From the NCBI GenBank assembly GCA_002308955.1, contig DBWJ01000063.1, positions 7,347 through 13,054 of the forward strand: DNA of 5,708 bases, written 5' to 3'. The DNA is from Lachnoclostridium sp. UBA1241. Lineage in GTDB: Bacteria > Bacillota > Clostridia > Lachnospirales > Lachnospiraceae. A model generated the notes under the pieces. That model did not search any database. It was not told where the DNA came from and saw only the letters and a program-made list of their open reading frames with translations. The position numbers were made by a program, and so were the translations under genes. This document shows positions 5,391 to 5,708 of the stretch, one piece after another. The number at the start of each line of letters is the position of its first letter. Positions within the stretch are counted from its first letter, which is position 1.

Positions 5391-5708
5391 TCAATAATGC
5401 AGATAAGGTGCGGGATCAATGTAGTTGCCGTTCAGTGACAGCGAAAAATGCAAGTGCGGTCCGGTGGAGATACCGGTACTTCCTACAAGTCCGATAACCT
5501 GTCCCTGCTGAACGTACTGGCCTCTGCTTACCTTAATGGTGGAAAGGTGCATGTAGTGCGTTGCGTATCCGTTTCCGTGGTTGATGGTTACGACGTTTCC
5601 GCCGCCGCCCGATGTCATTCCGGCTCCTGTAACCGTTCCTGCAAGAACCGCTACGACTTCGGCACCGAATTTGCCGCCGATGTCCCAGCCCTTATGGAAG
5701 GAACTTGC
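5391..5708 (-). CDS. M23 family (LytM-type) zinc metallopeptidase, C-terminal part
   Basis: The frame stays open to the window edge, so only the last 105 residues are seen. They form most of an M23 peptidase domain, which cleaves peptide cross-bridges in peptidoglycan. In partial numbering, FHKGWDIGG gives zinc ligands H5 and D9, HYMHLS gives catalytic H54, and GPHLHFSL gives H85 and zinc ligand H87. The spacings match LytM (31 residues between the catalytic histidine and the HxH motif). Thus the metal site is complete, unlike EnvC-type activators with degenerate sites. The domain ends the protein at PAPYLHY, with a TGA stop. An upstream coiled-coil part, as in PcsB/EnvC-like proteins, is expected outside the window but not seen. 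The neighbouring S41 peptidase gene suggests the ftsE-ftsX-M23-ctpA arrangement known in Clostridia. Confidence 0.93.
   Translation of the reverse strand, partial: ASSFHKGWDIGGKFGAEVVAVLAGTVTGAGMTSGGGGNVVTINHGNGYATHYMHLSTIKVSRGQYVQQGQVIGLVGSTGISTGPHLHFSLSLNGNYIDPAPYLHY

Noticed and set aside
4147..5397. 416-codon plus-strand open frame opposite the ctpA-like gene
   Set aside because: It is an antisense shadow of a gene with clear catalytic motifs. It has no recognisable domain, a composition rich in Arg/His/Val typical of antisense frames, and no ribosome binding site at its start.
1..5708. CRISPR array, transposon ends, or phage and defence genes
   Set aside because: No regularly spaced repeats, no transposase or integrase motifs and no terminal inverted repeats were seen. 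The tRNA gene at the left edge shows no flanking integrase or duplicated tRNA end within the window.

Overview
The window looks like chromosomal DNA of a Gram-positive Clostridia-type bacterium (Firmicutes, possibly Lachnospiraceae). The reasons are strong purine-rich ribosome binding sites, sigma-A-like promoters, an UPF0735/PheB-type ACT protein, an apgM-family kinase beside homoserine dehydrogenase, and a linked M23 peptidase and lipoprotein S41 peptidase. No mobile element, CRISPR array or phage gene is visible. The exact taxon is an inference.

Layout. Positions 1-44 hold the 5' part of a minus-strand tRNA-Gln(CUG), cut by the window edge, with a near-ideal promoter at 82-110. Facing the other way, 266-703 (+) encodes a small membrane-anchored, lysine/alanine/glutamate-rich YtxH-like protein. 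It is followed by a run of small hairpins (715-784) and a rho-independent terminator (791-823). Positions 824-930 hold nothing recognisable. A minus-strand terminator (931-976) closes the next operon.

The central block is a minus-strand operon read from a promoter at about 4075-4047: an ACT/helix-turn-helix protein of the PheB/UPF0735 type (3958-3518), homoserine dehydrogenase hom (3460-2255), and an alkaline-phosphatase-superfamily protein of the apgM type (2227-1019). In this context the last is best read as the non-ThrB homoserine kinase. Together hom and this kinase would take aspartate semialdehyde to O-phosphohomoserine, the precursor of threonine. The operon's leader of about 80 nt contains a possible 12-codon leader peptide and a segment that could pair with the first Shine-Dalgarno sequence.

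The right end is the 3' part of a second minus-strand operon: the C-terminal zinc peptidase domain of an M23 (LytM-like) cell-wall hydrolase that runs off the window, then a ctpA-like S41 protease lipoprotein, ended by a terminator at 4098-4134. This gene pair is commonly found downstream of ftsE-ftsX in Clostridia, so a role in cell-wall remodelling at division is likely.

Most of the window is ordinary core genome. The points most worth a second look are the homoserine kinase assignment, the leader of the threonine operon, the period-11 repeat protein, and the multi-hairpin 3' region behind it.
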